NCBI GenBank assembly: GCA_007258455.2
Contig: VDFB02193867.1
Coordinates: forward strand, 568,792,656 to 568,856,655
DNA from: Sequoia sempervirens
Lineage: Eukaryota > Streptophyta > Pinopsida > Cupressales > Cupressaceae
Length of the DNA stretch: 64,000 nt
Reading direction: 5' to 3'
Shown: positions 46,111 to 57,728 of the stretch, piece after piece
How positions within the stretch are numbered: position 1 is the stretch's first letter
Layout: each line of letters opens with the position of its first letter
Made by a program: the position numbers and the translations under genes
Notes under the pieces: generated by a model
Database searches by the model: none
What the model saw: the letters and a program-made list of their open reading frames with translations, nothing else
What the model was told of the DNA's origin: nothing

Positions 46111-47000
46111 AATTTCCATGTTTCATTTTTCAGAAAAATTATCTTCCAATATATAATCCCATAAAATGCTCATGTCTTAACACAAATTTGTTACTTTTCA
46201 AAGTTTACCATTTCACACAAATAATAAAAAAAACATCATATTATTCACAGTTTTACCTCAATATGGTTTTCATTAAAGTTCCTAGCCTTACATGCATTCA
46301 GAAGGTAAAATATTTTCTATAGAAAAAAAAAAAAAACATTCACATTTAAATGGAAATAAATTATCATTCCGTAAAAATGTAATTGAAGGAGTAATTTAGA
46401 AATATATTTATTTCAAGAAAATGAGAGTTACCTCAATTACTAAATTAACAATCAAATAACTACTGTCATAGTAAAACAAACACTTTCAATTACAAAATGC
46501 ACATTACAAGAAAATGAGTAATTGTCAAATGGACATAATGTTGGTAATTGTGCCCTTAATATAATCATAATAAATCATTCTGGATAGCATGGTTAAGTAA
46601 ATTTGAAATAAAGATTCCTCTCTAATCATTTGTATAAGTATTCTCAGAAATTTCATTTTCTTTTGCATGTATGTTATTTTAATGTACTTTCACATATATA
46701 CAAACATTTATATATATCCCTATATGTATATAATAATTATTATTTATATCTAAGTAAAAGTACTTTGTACCCAATATAAAAATATTTATGTCTAATTCAA
46801 CACTACACAAAAATTTATTAGTTTAAGACAAAAATTTGGTATTTCCCAGCCATATTCGAATCTACCCATTCTGGTTTGTGAGTCCGTTTATTCTCCAATA
46901 AAAGTAAATAGATATTTATCTCAAGTTTACTTTTTAAATATACATATATTTATATTTATATACATTTATGGGGAAATTATTCACCCAAAACAAAATATGG
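46111..47000. other. AT-rich intergenic stretch
   Basis: Nothing recognised apart from poly-A (46322-46336) and TATA-type runs. Confidence 0.5.
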
Positions 47001-47187
47001 TCCCAACATCATGGTTATTATTTTAAATCAGAATAACCTACAACATCTGTGTATATATTTATATACTGCTATAAATAAAATGTATGCATATTGTGTTATA
47101 TATATATATATATATACATCCCAACATCATGTTTATTATTTTAAATCAGAATAACCTACAACATATATATTTATATACTGCTATAAA
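47001..47187 (+). repeat. tandem duplication, 118-bp offset
   Basis: TCCCAACATCATG..TTATTATTTTAAATCAG through ATACTGCTATAAAT occurs at 47001-47081 and again at 47119-47187. The copies are separated by a (TA)n run at 47097-47115. Confidence 0.85.
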
Positions 47188-47311
47188 TCCGAGTTTATAT
47201 GTATAAATCCGTATAAGTACTAAATAAAATATAAAACGAAGGAAGAATTTCACAAAAAATTTCGTGCTAACGTCAAAGGTTTGAGTTTACACAGGCTTGA
47301 AAGGTATTAAC

Positions 47312-47401
47312 ATAGGCATTGATGCCTCCCACTTATGGGAGAAGGCATTGCCTGGGGAGGGTGTTGCCCTCACAGAGCAGCCCTTCCCCATAAGGGGAAG
47401 G
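47312..47401 (+). other. GC-rich hairpin pair
   Basis: First, ATGCCTCCCA (47321-47330) pairs, with a small bulge, with TGGGAGAAGGCAT. Second, CCTTCCCC (47382-47389) and GGGGAAGG (47394-47401) form a perfect stem with loop ATAA. They sit in a small GC-rich island in AT-rich DNA. The ORF through it (47297-47536) is open but shows no known motif. Confidence 0.6.
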
Positions 47402-49648
47402 CACGACATGGCCCCCTTCTTACCTTCGCTTAACTTTTTTTTCTTTTGGATTAAATTCAGTCTAAAAATAATACATTCTAACTGCGAAAATGCATTGAAT
47501 CTAATGAATTTAAATATAAACTTTGCAACTATTTAAATATATGTATATATATTTGTATACATATACAGATTGGTATATGTATATATATATAGAGATATAT
47601 TTAATGTATATATCTGCTCAATCTGGAACGTAATTTATTCAAAAATTCACCAAGAAAGAAATCTGGGGATAAGATTATTCCATATAGAGAGACTACAAGA
47701 ATTGTTTATGAATATATATAAAGAATTCAAAAAGATTGTACAGACATTGCTATTGAATTTGCACAGCCAATACTTTGAATATAGAGATTTACACAATGAG
47801 TTTTGAAAGAATCAAATCTTTGCACAACATAAAAATTATTTTCTCACATTTTATAGTTTATGAAAAACAATATGAGAGATTTCAAAAACCTGGATAATTC
47901 GCCTCCAGTTGAAGATGTTCTTATTTTACTTCATCTCCTGTAGCTTTCCTCCCTTTGCAATTTGTTTCCTGAATAATCTTCCCTTCCTTCTTTCCCTATA
48001 CTTCTCCTCTTATTTTCTTATTTCTATTCTACTCAAAACTATATAGAAAAGCATCTATTTTGCAGCCATTATAGTTTTTTTTAGAGTAATTCAAGAAGTA
48101 TATCAAGAATCATTGTTTGTTTTTGTTAATCTTCTCTCTTTTAAATTTTATTTTTTCATTTCCCAAAACCTAATCTTGAATTCAATAAATAAAATAAAAT
48201 TTATTTCTTGCATACCATTTTCTTATTAATTGGAAAATAAAAAACAATTTCATTTTCATATATGTATTCATCATCCCAAAAGAGTTAGGAAATGCAACTT
48301 CAAATTTTTCAAAAATAAAACTAAATGTTTATTCTTAACAAGGAGTAAATAAGTATTTACTTATAAAATAAAGATTTAACCCAAGGTAATAACATTTGAT
48401 TTTGAAGAAAAAGAAATAATTAATTAATTATCCAAACATAATCTTTTACTATAAAACAAAGAAATATAATTAAGTTATGATTAAAATTAATTCTTCTATT
48501 TAACTATGCTTTTTATATTTTCACTTCATAAAATTAAATAAACATTTAGAAAACACACAATAATGCATCAAATTAAATTAAAACTACATGCATGTAAATG
48601 ACACTATGTGCATGTGTGTGTATACGAGAGTTCCGTTCCTACTGTACCCTTCCAAGAAGCTAACCTTCTTTCCTTAGCCACACCCTTGGTCTTCAACGAC
48701 CTACATCTCAATACCCTTAGACACACATCAATAGATTAGTATCCACATAAAGATATAAATCAAAAATATTAAAATTCATGAATTCAGATAACATTTTCCA
48801 TTTTTCATCATATTCAAAATAAATTGCATTCTAAGCATTCAACTTTTCTTAAATTAAAGCAACATTTCATATTTCACCATCCAAAAAATACCATAGTATT
48901 CATTATGTATTCTACCACACACATCCAATCATATGTCAAATCCACACTAAGCCAAAAACAAGGAGCATCAGAGTTCGAGATGTGACAAACTTTGAGTGAG
49001 GGGTCACGTCATCAGCGTCCGAGTCGGATAATTTTTTTTCCACGTCCCTTGACCATCGAGCTGACAGTATGCAACTATTTTTTGGGGGAAATTTGAGCAT
49101 GTTTCCAAAGTTTTGGGGGTGATTTTAAAAGACTGCCAAAAATGTCTAAAAATTTGGCGTATACTGATCATGGACATCTTTATGACCGATGGTTGTTTGG
49201 CACCACACTAGTACTTGAAAATATCAGTCATAGTAAATGTGCATTAACTACTACACATTCATTCACCATCGGTCTTACCGCCTACCACCTTGGCATGCAC
49301 ACCATTCGCTTGGTCTTGCTTTCGGTTCACGAAATATCCATTCATGAAATTTTATTCATTTTGAGTGGTTGCATTCAGAACCAACTTTGGTTAGGATGGA
49401 GGCCGACGGTGGTGGGGCAATGGGTGAGTCGTGGTGATGCATTTTTCAAGCTTTTTGTGTTTATCAACACCACATTCAGTAAAAGGAAACTATTTAACTT
49501 CTTGCTACGCAAGTGAGGCTGTGTTCCAACCTCACTTAGGTAGTAATGATGCATTGCAAGATTTTTCTAGGTTTTTCTTGTGATATTTTTTTGTTTAAAT
49601 AACTTCTCTTAAGTTGTAATGATTTCCTCATCCAATGGAGCTTTGTTG
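47402..49648. other. AT-rich intergenic region
   Basis: No gene recognised. It holds a moderately GC-rich patch (48625-48725) and an open frame of 124 codons at 49142-49516 with no identifiable domain, which I do not call as a gene. Confidence 0.45.
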
Positions 49649-49654
49649 TAGCTT

Positions 49655-50310
49655 ATTCATGGCCACTTCTGTGTATATATATCTCTATACCAATATGTAT
49701 ATGTATTTATATATATACATATCTGTATACAAATATATACACACATGAATGATGAGCAAATATAATTTTCTAGTAATAATGCACCTATATTATGGTCGAC
49801 TGTGTGTATATATGAGTATATAGATATATATGCATATATATGGCCAACTGTGTGTAAATGTGTGTATACATAGATATATATGCATATAAATGTATATATA
49901 TGCATATATATTAGTGTATACACATAGGAACAACGAGCAAATGTAATTTTGCAGCAATAATGCACCTATATTATGGCAGACTCTGTGTATATGTGAGTAT
50001 ACAGTTATATTTATGCATATATACGGCCGACTATGTGTATATGTGTGTATACAATTATATTTATGTATATATACGGTCGACTGTGTGTATATGTGTGTAT
50101 ATATGCATATATATATATATATTTGTGTATACACACACTCCACCATAATATAGACCTTTGTTTTCATTTTATACCTCTGTAATTTGTATATGCATATATA
50201 TCTGTGTATACACACATATACACATAGTCTGCCATAATATAGACCTTTGTTTTTGTTGTATACCTCTGTAATTTGCATATGTATAGTGGTAGTATTGGAA
50301 GTTAATATAC
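49655..50310. repeat. TA/TG-rich minisatellite with inverted copies
   Basis: The phrase AATGCACCTATATTATGG..GACTGTGTGTATA occurs near 49778 and 49957 on the plus strand. Partial copies of GTCGACTGTGTGTATATGTG follow at 50027-50100. The inverse, CCATAATATAGACCTTTG, appears near 50142 and 50231. The array is thus head-to-head and could fold. Frames through it (49657-49965, 49790-50278) encode Tyr/Ile/His repeats only. Confidence 0.75.
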
Positions 50311-50379
50311 TCTTCAGTATTAAGAGTTTCTTGCAGGTAAAATATGGCTAACTACGTATATATTCACAAAATTACACAC

Positions 50380-50412
50380 ACACACATATGTGTGTGTGTG
50401 AGAGAGAGAGAG
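50380..50412. repeat. palindromic (AC)n-(GT)n microsatellite
   Basis: (AC)n-ATAT-(GT)n forms a perfect self-complementary block, followed by (GA)n. Confidence 0.85.
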
Positions 50413-50733
50413 TCTATTTGTGTGTATATATCTACACACAACCAGTCATTTACATATACATACACATACTATGTGTATACATATAGATAATGTCTATTAA
50501 GGGTTTCATGCACCTATATTTTTTGCCGATTGTGTGTATACATATACGTATCATTCATGGGTTTGTACAACTCGACTGTTAATGGTTTCATGCACCTATG
50601 TTTTAGCCGACTGTTTCCATTGTTGCCATGAACCCCTCGCTCAAAAATTCCTGACCCCCATCCTCTACTCTTCCCTGTCCATCGTCTCTACTTGAATTGT
50701 GGAGTTTTTGGGAATACAGTCATATCCATTTGT

Positions 50734-50870
50734 AGGATTTTCCTAGTCAATTTACTAGTCAATTTACTAATCATTTTAGTTTTTTAATTGACTAATCATG
50801 TATAGGATTTTCCTAGTCAATTTAGTAATCATTCTACTTTTTTAATTGACTAAACATTTTACTTTTTAAT
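50734..50870 (+). repeat. short tandem duplication
   Basis: TAGGATTTTCCTAGTCAATTT occurs near 50735 and 50802. Each copy is followed by a diverged ACTAATCATTTTAGTTTTTT and AATTGACTAA. Confidence 0.75.
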
Positions 50871-50927
50871 TGATATAAGATTGAACATCCTTATATTATA
50901 ATTAACATTAAAATATTATGTATGTAT

Positions 50928-52019
50928 TGTTAAACAAGCGCAGGACAATTGAGAGGTAGGGGGGTGAATCAGTTGTCACACAAATTTAAACTTAAAACTT
51001 TATCACTTATCAAATCTTCAACCACACTATTCTATTATTAAATATTAGCTCATGAAACATAAATAACAGAAAGTAAATCAACACAATGAACACCATATTT
51101 TTACGTGGAAAACCAATAAGGGAAAAACCACGGTGAGGGTTAACTCACACTATATAGTATTTTCAAAAGAGGCTCACTGCCAAGAGAAGGACTCACTATC
51201 GAAGTACAAAGGCTCACTACCTACAAAAAGGACTCACTGTCCAACAAGGAGGCTCACTGCCTACACATGATTATACAAAATAGAATAAGGCTTTACAACC
51301 CAAAAATGAATTGGCAAGATGCACCTATCATGTGCTGATACAGTTCTGGTGATGCTCAGTAATCAGAATTTACACCCTTCATTCTTCACTCATCAACTGC
51401 AACCTTTCTGATTACACCTTCACACTCATCACTTGCTCAATATTTCTTATGTCTCTTTTCTATTGTCTTCTCTTCACACACACACTCCCTCAAAACTGTT
51501 TTCCATATATGCATATATATATCCGATCTCCATCACAAGCATCAATTAGGTTGGCCTAATTAGATGCAATTCATTATAAGAGATATCAACTGTTGGCTCC
51601 ACAAAATATTTTTAAAATGCAATTTGACCGTTAGCACGATACATAGTGTCAGCCTAGACCACAAAATAGGTCACACTTAAGTTTTTCATATCATATCAAA
51701 ATTGTCTTAACAAGTCGGCCAGGAATAGTTTTCAACACAACTAACATAATAATGTCACTTTATTGTACGGGCATGAAAACATGAAATATCCTAATCATGC
51801 ATGACTTTAACATCCATAAGTAGTTTCCCAACGCCGCAATCAACAATTGTCAACTGTGGAGAAATGCAGACTAGAATACCAGAGGGGCAACCAAAAGTAC
51901 TGGATTAGCCACCAGAGAGGATAAAACAGTTATATGCACCAATTTAAGAGTACCGGACCAAACTACCAACATGGTGACATCAATGACAACATATAGATAA
52001 CCTAGTCATTCTTCCAACA
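50928..52019 (-). mobile_element. solo LTR, Copia type
   Basis: Begins TGTTAAACAAGCGCAGGAC and ends TCTTCCAACA, with 4-bp inverted ends TGTT..AACA. It is flanked by TGTAT on both sides (50923-50927, 52020-52024). Inside, TTTTTACGTGGAAAACC..AAGGGAAAAACCACGG on the plus strand is the reverse of the transcribed-region phrase of plant Copia LTRs, so the LTR points to the minus strand. A 25-35-base repeat of GGCTCACTGCC/GGACTCACTATC occurs five times at 51170-51265. No internal region is present, which fits LTR-LTR recombination. The right flank is (TGTA)n-rich, so the TSD match could be partly by chance. Confidence 0.75.
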
Positions 52020-52208
52020 TGTATGTATACACACACATACATACATACATAATAATTATTTATGTATGTATGTACGTATGTGTGTGTGTGTATATGGTAC
52101 ATACACATACATACTTAGGTACATTATGTCATACGTATGCATGTATGTATAGTAGACACACATACATACATACTACCACAATATGTATGTATGTTTGTAT
52201 ACTATACA

Positions 52209-52243
<35 letters not shown>

Positions 52244-52355
52244 CAGTTAATATACACATACTAACATAGATATTTTATACACACATACATCTATGTATTT
52301 GTGTATAGTATACACACATACATCTATGTATTTGTGTATAGTATACACACATACA
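52020..52355. repeat. (TACA)n/(TGTA)n microsatellite
   Basis: Long runs of ACAT/TACA and the inverse TGTA, including a run of about 30 bases of (TACA)n at 52203-52237 and a duplicated TATACACACATACATCTATG at 52277 and 52310. Frames here are artefacts. Confidence 0.92.
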
Positions 52356-52983
52356 TACATACTTTGGCCAAAAGATAGGTGCATGCCACTCGCAACTATG
52401 GAGTGTATGATAATGTTCTAATACTGCCATTATATATATTCTAGTTGCAGGTTTACAATTACATATGGCAGATATATAGAAATTGATTTTCATATAGCCT
52501 TGTTCATTTACATTTATATGAATTCCATGCATAATTTAATTTATATTGAATTACATTCACAAGTCTTACATACAATTACAATTACAATTACAAGTATTAA
52601 TTGAATTATATTGAATTATAATTAAAATTGGGGATGTGATAGTATAACATGCAATTCTTGTTTCATTGCACAAATACCATAGTTCATTTGCAATCAACTT
52701 AATTAGACGCATGGTTAGTTTGTTCATCTATTACGCTCAATTCTACCTAAAGAATTTCTCAATACACATACAATTAACAATAGTCATATCTATGGTTTGT
52801 TTGTTCTCCGACTTTATTAGATGCATGGTTAGTTTGTTCTTTAATTACCATATAATGTTGCATATGTATATGTATGTACATATGTATACGTAAATGTATA
52901 TGTACATATGTATATGTATGCACATATGTATAGTTTGTTTAAGGGAAATGGGCCACTGGTGGGTAGGGAAATGTTGATAGTAT

Positions 52984-53260
52984 TGTTAGAAACCAAGATT
53001 TGAAATGCAAACTAGAAAATAACCTTCCACAAAGAGAAAAATAAAAAAGCAGAGAGATTGCATAAAGATGTACAAATTGATATATTCGAAGTACAAATAA
53101 TTACAAGATATGATTTTCTTTATAAAAACAAAGATGCATAAACCTAATCTTATCTTGAGCAACAAGATAGCTCAACAAGATAAGGATGAGAACCTATAAC
53201 CTAGGAATAATGCCTAAGTAAACTTATGTAAAGTGTAATTAAATATTAATTACACCAACA
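52984..53260 (-). repeat. 3' LTR of the short-LTR element
   Basis: Begins TGTTAGAAACCAAG and ends AATTACACCAACA. By eye it differs from 55197-55473 at seven of 277 positions, with no indels, so the insertion is fairly recent compared with the other elements in the window. Confidence 0.95.
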
Positions 53261-55183
53261 CCCCCCCATAAGTGCAACTTAGGGAGAAGCAAATTATTAT
53301 GCAAATGATGTGAGATGGGTCCCAACAACAAAGGCCTGATCAGGTACCCATTTACAAATGCAAAGAGAGAGAAAACCCAGTGGGAAAAACCCCCTTCAAT
53401 GAGATGAACTGTTGCAAAGAATCACTGGAAGAACACTGATGAAGCAACACTGGAACCCCAAATCTGGCAAGCAAGGAAAGATACTTTTGTTTGCAAAAAA
53501 CCATAACGGAATCACAGATGCAACAACAGACCCAATCCCAAGGAACACTAGAAACTCACATACTGGATCAACCCTGGAATCTGTAAGCAACAATAGATGA
53601 AAGGATGAAGCCACCCATAATCATGACAAAATTTGGAAGTTGTGTCCTCAAAGCCAATGCCAAACTGAAACTAAAACTGCCCCATAAGACGAGTACCATC
53701 AAGATTCTGGAACATTAACCATAAAAACATGGCCTTCAAATTGAAAAAGATCTGAACCAATGTGGATCAAGAACCATAAAATCCCAATGTGAAGTGTGAA
53801 CCGATGCAAACCAAAGATGTGTCTAGCTAAGCAAGAAAGAGGCTAAAAGAAACAACATGAAACCAGACAAACTCATGTGAGTTGCCACCAATATGAAAGT
53901 GTGATGCAAGAACCCCCCTTAATAGAACTTTATATCAGTTCGTTATTACAATACCCAATGATTGCAGAAGGAGAGAATGCAAAAACATGCTTAAACAAGA
54001 GAGAAAAAGTAAACTTAGTGCATGAAAACAAAAACAGAGTGCATGCACAAGACAAATTTCACATCTAAATCTCTGATAAAAATAGACCTTAGATCTGTGT
54101 AGAGGCCGAAACCAGCTTTCCAACGCTGCAAAAATCGCGAAAAACGGATAAGCGAGTCAAAAGATATGTCTTCTGGAGTGAAAACAGAAACATCTGACTT
54201 CTGAAGCCAAAAAAGACATCAAAAAATAAAAACCAGAAAATCACACCTACACCATCATGTAGAGCTCGGAAACAGTTTTCTGGTGATATCTCGTTTGCAA
54301 AAAAAGACGCTGTATGCCCAAGTTACGCCTGTTTCCATGAAAGTGCTCCAAAAAAGTCCAATTTGGCCATCTGCAACCCTAAGGGGCTAAAACAATAAAG
54401 CCACTGGTCGCCTGGGCGAACTAGGGGGCTAAGCCGCCAGGTACAGGGCCGAAGCCCCTGTGACTGATGTGACCGCTGTAGGGGCTGGCCGGCTAACAGG
54501 GCTAGGTGCAAGCGCGTGGGCATCGATGTGATCATGGGCCAACATGCAGGGGTTGAAAGCCAGCGAAGCAGCGCAGAAAGGGCGCCACCGGGGAGTAGCG
54601 GGCTAGCGGCAGGTTGGTGGCATGCAGAAAAAGCCGCCGGTGGCGGTGGTGGCCCAATGGTGTGGCGGTGGCCGCTGGGCGGTGCAACGACGACACTCCA
54701 TTTTAACTGGCTGCATTTTTTAAAATGTAATTTTTTTACTTTTTATTATTTTATTATTTTTTTCAAAATTTGTGCCTCGTGAAGCGTGCCTAGGGGACGT
54801 ATGGCCCTCAGGTAAATTTTTTTTGCCTGCCTAGTCGACTGTGTCCAAATTGGACAAATTTTATATGAAAATAGGGGTTTTTGGGCGTTGCGAATCCAAC
54901 GATGAGGTCCGTTTTGGCCCAAAGTGCCCAAAAAATTAGGTGACCCCTAGATCTATCAGAAAAATCATCGAGCTTGAAACCCTCACAGATCTAGAAAACG
55001 ATGACCAAAATGAATGAAATAAAAGCCATTTCTGACTTTTTCCAGCGCTCTGAATCCAATGGAAAACCCCAAACTGATCCAAGATGCTCCATAAAGATGC
55101 TCAAGGAATGAAACCCTCGAGGGACCCTGAATGAGCTTTGCAATGTATTCCTCCAAAAAAGCTGAGAAGGGGCTGCAAATCGA

Positions 55184-55196
55184 GGCTCTGATACCA
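55184..55196 (-). other. primer-binding site of the short-LTR element
   Basis: TGGTATCAGAGCC on the minus strand, directly after the LTR end; complementary to initiator tRNA-Met. Confidence 0.95.
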
Positions 55197-55473
55197 TGTT
55201 AGAAACCAAGATCTGAAATGCAAACCAGAAAATAACCTTCCACAAAGAGAAAAACAAAAAAGCAGAGAGATTGCATAAAGATGTGCAAATTGATATATTC
55301 GAAGTACAAATAATTACAAGATATGATTTGCTTTATAAAAGCAAAGATGCATAAACCTAATCTTATCTTGAGCAACAAAATAGCTCAACAAGATAAGGAT
55401 GAGAACCTATAACCTAGGAATAATGCCTAAGTAAACTTATGTAAAGTGTAATTAAATATTAATTACACCAACA
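55197..55473 (-). repeat. 5' LTR of the short-LTR element
   Basis: Partner of 52984-53260, same length. AGTAT follows at 55474 and joins directly to the host module sequence AACATGC. Confidence 0.95.
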
Positions 55474-56023
55474 AGTATAACATGCATTGCTTGTTTCATT
55501 GCACACATACCTTTGATCCTTTGCAATAAACTCTATTAGATGCATAGTTAGTTTGTTCTTCAATCACACTCACTCTTACATGTATGAATTTGTTTTTTCA
55601 GTTTGTATCATTGAATTATTTCTAAGAGTATGAATTGGGGATGTCATACTATAACATGCACTTTTTCATTCATTGCAAACATACCCTTCATCACCTCAAG
55701 GATATAAGAGTTACAATTGTGCATATACATTGGAGGAGTCTGATCTGTCCAAGATATACCGAATTAGTGTTGATGATGGAATCAATGGTTTCTTTGTATA
55801 TCTTGTATAGATAAGACTTATTCCAACGTACATATCCCTCTTAATCTTATTACAAAATAAGGGTTCATTCCTATTAACTTAAGACACCTCAACCTTACAT
55901 GTATAACATAAGACCCTTGTTCATTTGCAATCAGCTCAATTAGATGCATGGTTACTTTGTTCATCGGTTACTCTCAATCTTACATTGTTTCAATTTGTTG
56001 TTACACTTTCTATCATTGTTTTG

Positions 56024-56128
56024 ATATGTATATGCATATGCTTATGCATATATGCATATGCTTATGCATATATGCATATGTATATGCATATGCTTATGTA
56101 TATGTATATGTATATATGCATATGCAAA
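56024..56128. repeat. (ATATGC)n hexanucleotide repeat
   Basis: Runs of TATGCATATGC and TATGTATA. The unit is self-complementary, so the tract can fold. Open frames of Tyr/Met/His/Cys here are artefacts. Confidence 0.9.
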
Positions 56129-57049
56129 AAAATAGTGAAGTTGTTATTTTAGAGTGGAACAAAGGAAGGAATGATGCATAAGCATAAGCATCAACAACAT
56201 TACACTTTCCATCAAATAATGCATCGTACCTTTCATTTGTTACACTCTCCATCGAAATTGCATTGCACATTTACATATACATATGCATATGCCAATACAC
56301 ATATGCATATGTACATTGAACCTAATTAGATGTATGCTTTTTTTGTTCTTCAATTAAAGTGACTGTAAATATCAACCCCTCTCCCTTACAACTAACTATG
56401 ATGATGGCTGAATCCTACTTATATTATAACCATTTCTCATACACTCAAATACATGCATGGTTAGTTTGTTCATCAATTGCAGTCAATCTTACATGTCTCA
56501 ATTTGTTGTTACACATTGCATCATTGCTTGATTTGTGTGAATTATAATTGGGGATGTGATAGTATAACATTCATTCTTTGTTTCCTTACACAAAGACCCT
56601 TGTTCATATGCAATCAAATCAAATAGATGCATGGTTAGTTTGTTCATCAATCTCAATCGATCTTACATGTCTGAATTTTTTGTTACACATTGTATCATTG
56701 TTTGATTTCCGTCAATTACAATTACATATGGCAGATGTATAGAGATTGATTTTCATATAGCCTTATCCATTTACACTTATATGAATTCCATGCATAATTT
56801 AATTTATATTGAATTGCATTCACAGGTCTTACATGCAATTACAATTACAAACCCAAGTCTTAATTGAATTATATTGAATTACAATAACAATTGGGGATGT
56901 GATAGTATAACATGTAATTCTTGTTTCATTGCACAAATACCATAGTTCATTTGCAATCAACTCAATTACATGCATGGTTAGTTTGTTCATCAATTACACT
57001 CAATCTTACATGTATGAATTTTTTTTTACACTTTCTATAATTGTTTCAT

Positions 57050-57188
57050 ATCTATATGTATATGCATATGCATATGCATATGCATATATGTATTTGCATT
57101 TGCATATGTATTTGCATTTGCATATGTATATGCATATGCATATGCATTTGCATATGTATGCATATGTATATGCACATATGCATATACA
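57050..57188. repeat. (ATATGC)n hexanucleotide repeat, second tract
   Basis: Same unit as 56024-56128, mixed with GCATTTGCATATGTATTT. It follows another copy of the module repeat, so the hexamer tract seems to be part of the module family. Confidence 0.9.
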
Positions 57189-57189
57189 T

Positions 57190-57247
57190 ATGCTGTATGA
57201 AGTTATATTTGAGTATGCTGTTTGAGAAATATAACTTCATACAGCAT
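57190..57247. repeat. perfect 21-bp inverted repeat with 16-base loop
   Basis: ATGCTGTATGAAGTTATATT with one further T (57190-57210) is the exact reverse complement of 57227-57247. The region after it (57248-57385) holds diverged repeats of CATACAACATTATC..AACTTCAAACAACA that echo the stem. Confidence 0.9.
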
Positions 57248-57385
57248 AACACTTTCTCATACAACATTATCAAATTTATATATAACTTCAAACAACACTA
57301 TGGTATAAATATTTGCAACCCTTTCTGATACAACATACTGAAATTTATAAATAACTTCAAAAAACAGTATGATACAACATTATGA

Positions 57386-57728
57386 TACATATATGTATAG
57401 ATTAAGATAGATAGATACATATGTTTCCTATAGCCTCGTTCATTTTCATTGGACTTAATTAGATGTATAGATGTAAATGTATATATATATACATACATAC
57501 AACTATCTATTGTAGAGATAGATACATACATAAGTTTCCTGTCGTAGAGATAGATAGATGTACATATGTTTCCTATTGTAGAGATAGATAGTAACATGAT
57601 GAAATATGTTTTTTGTATTCAATCCATACTATTGTTTCAAGTTACAAACATTAAAAAAAAAATGTTCAAACATCATTTCGAATCCATCAACAACTTCACA
57701 ATAAAGTGCTAGCAACCGAACATTCAAA
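57386..57728. other. simple-repeat-rich spacer
   Basis: (TAGA)n/(GATA)n-like runs (57401-57420, 57519-57590) with the phrase GTAGAGATAGATA..CATA..GTTTCCT in three copies. No gene. Confidence 0.6.

Larger units (their letters stand above)
52984..55473 (-). mobile_element. short-LTR non-autonomous retrotransposon (TRIM/SMART-like)
   Basis: Two LTRs of 277 bases each flank a 1.94 kb interior. A perfect target duplication AGTAT surrounds it (52979-52983, 55474-55478). On the minus strand the primer-binding site TGGTATCAGAGCC abuts the right LTR, and a polypurine run ending GGGGGGG (complement of 53261-53267) abuts the left one. There is no gag or pol; frames inside are short and without motifs. 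The interior has a GC-rich block (about 54390-54700) unlike the rest of the window. The element is longer than classical TRIMs but has the same plan. It must be moved by enzymes from another, probably Copia, element. Confidence 0.93.
52420..57020 (+). repeat. array of related 'module' repeats
   Basis: A module with the words GGGGATGTGATAGTATAACATG, then CTTGTTTCATTGCACA, then CATTTGCAATCAACTCAATTA, ATGCATGGTTAGTTTGTTC and CTCAATCTTACATG recurs. Copies start near 52630, 55474, 55637, 55890, 56430, 56545 and 56890 and vary in completeness. A longer segment at 52430-52700 matches 56715-56960 almost throughout. A module in inverse orientation occurs at 58802-58925. The short-LTR element at 52984-55473 has inserted into the array. 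Not matched to any family I know. Confidence 0.8.

Noticed and set aside
47297..47536. Frame of 79 codons through the GC-rich hairpins
   Set aside because: Phe-rich end, no motif, no promoter or splice support.
49142..49516. Plus-strand frame of 124 codons
   Set aside because: No recognisable domain or promoter; length is possible by chance.
52019..52264. Frame of 81 codons, Tyr/His/Ile repeats
   Set aside because: Translation of the TACA/TGTA microsatellite.
57041..57328. Frames of Ile/Cys or Met/His repeats
   Set aside because: Translation of the ATATGC hexamer tract.
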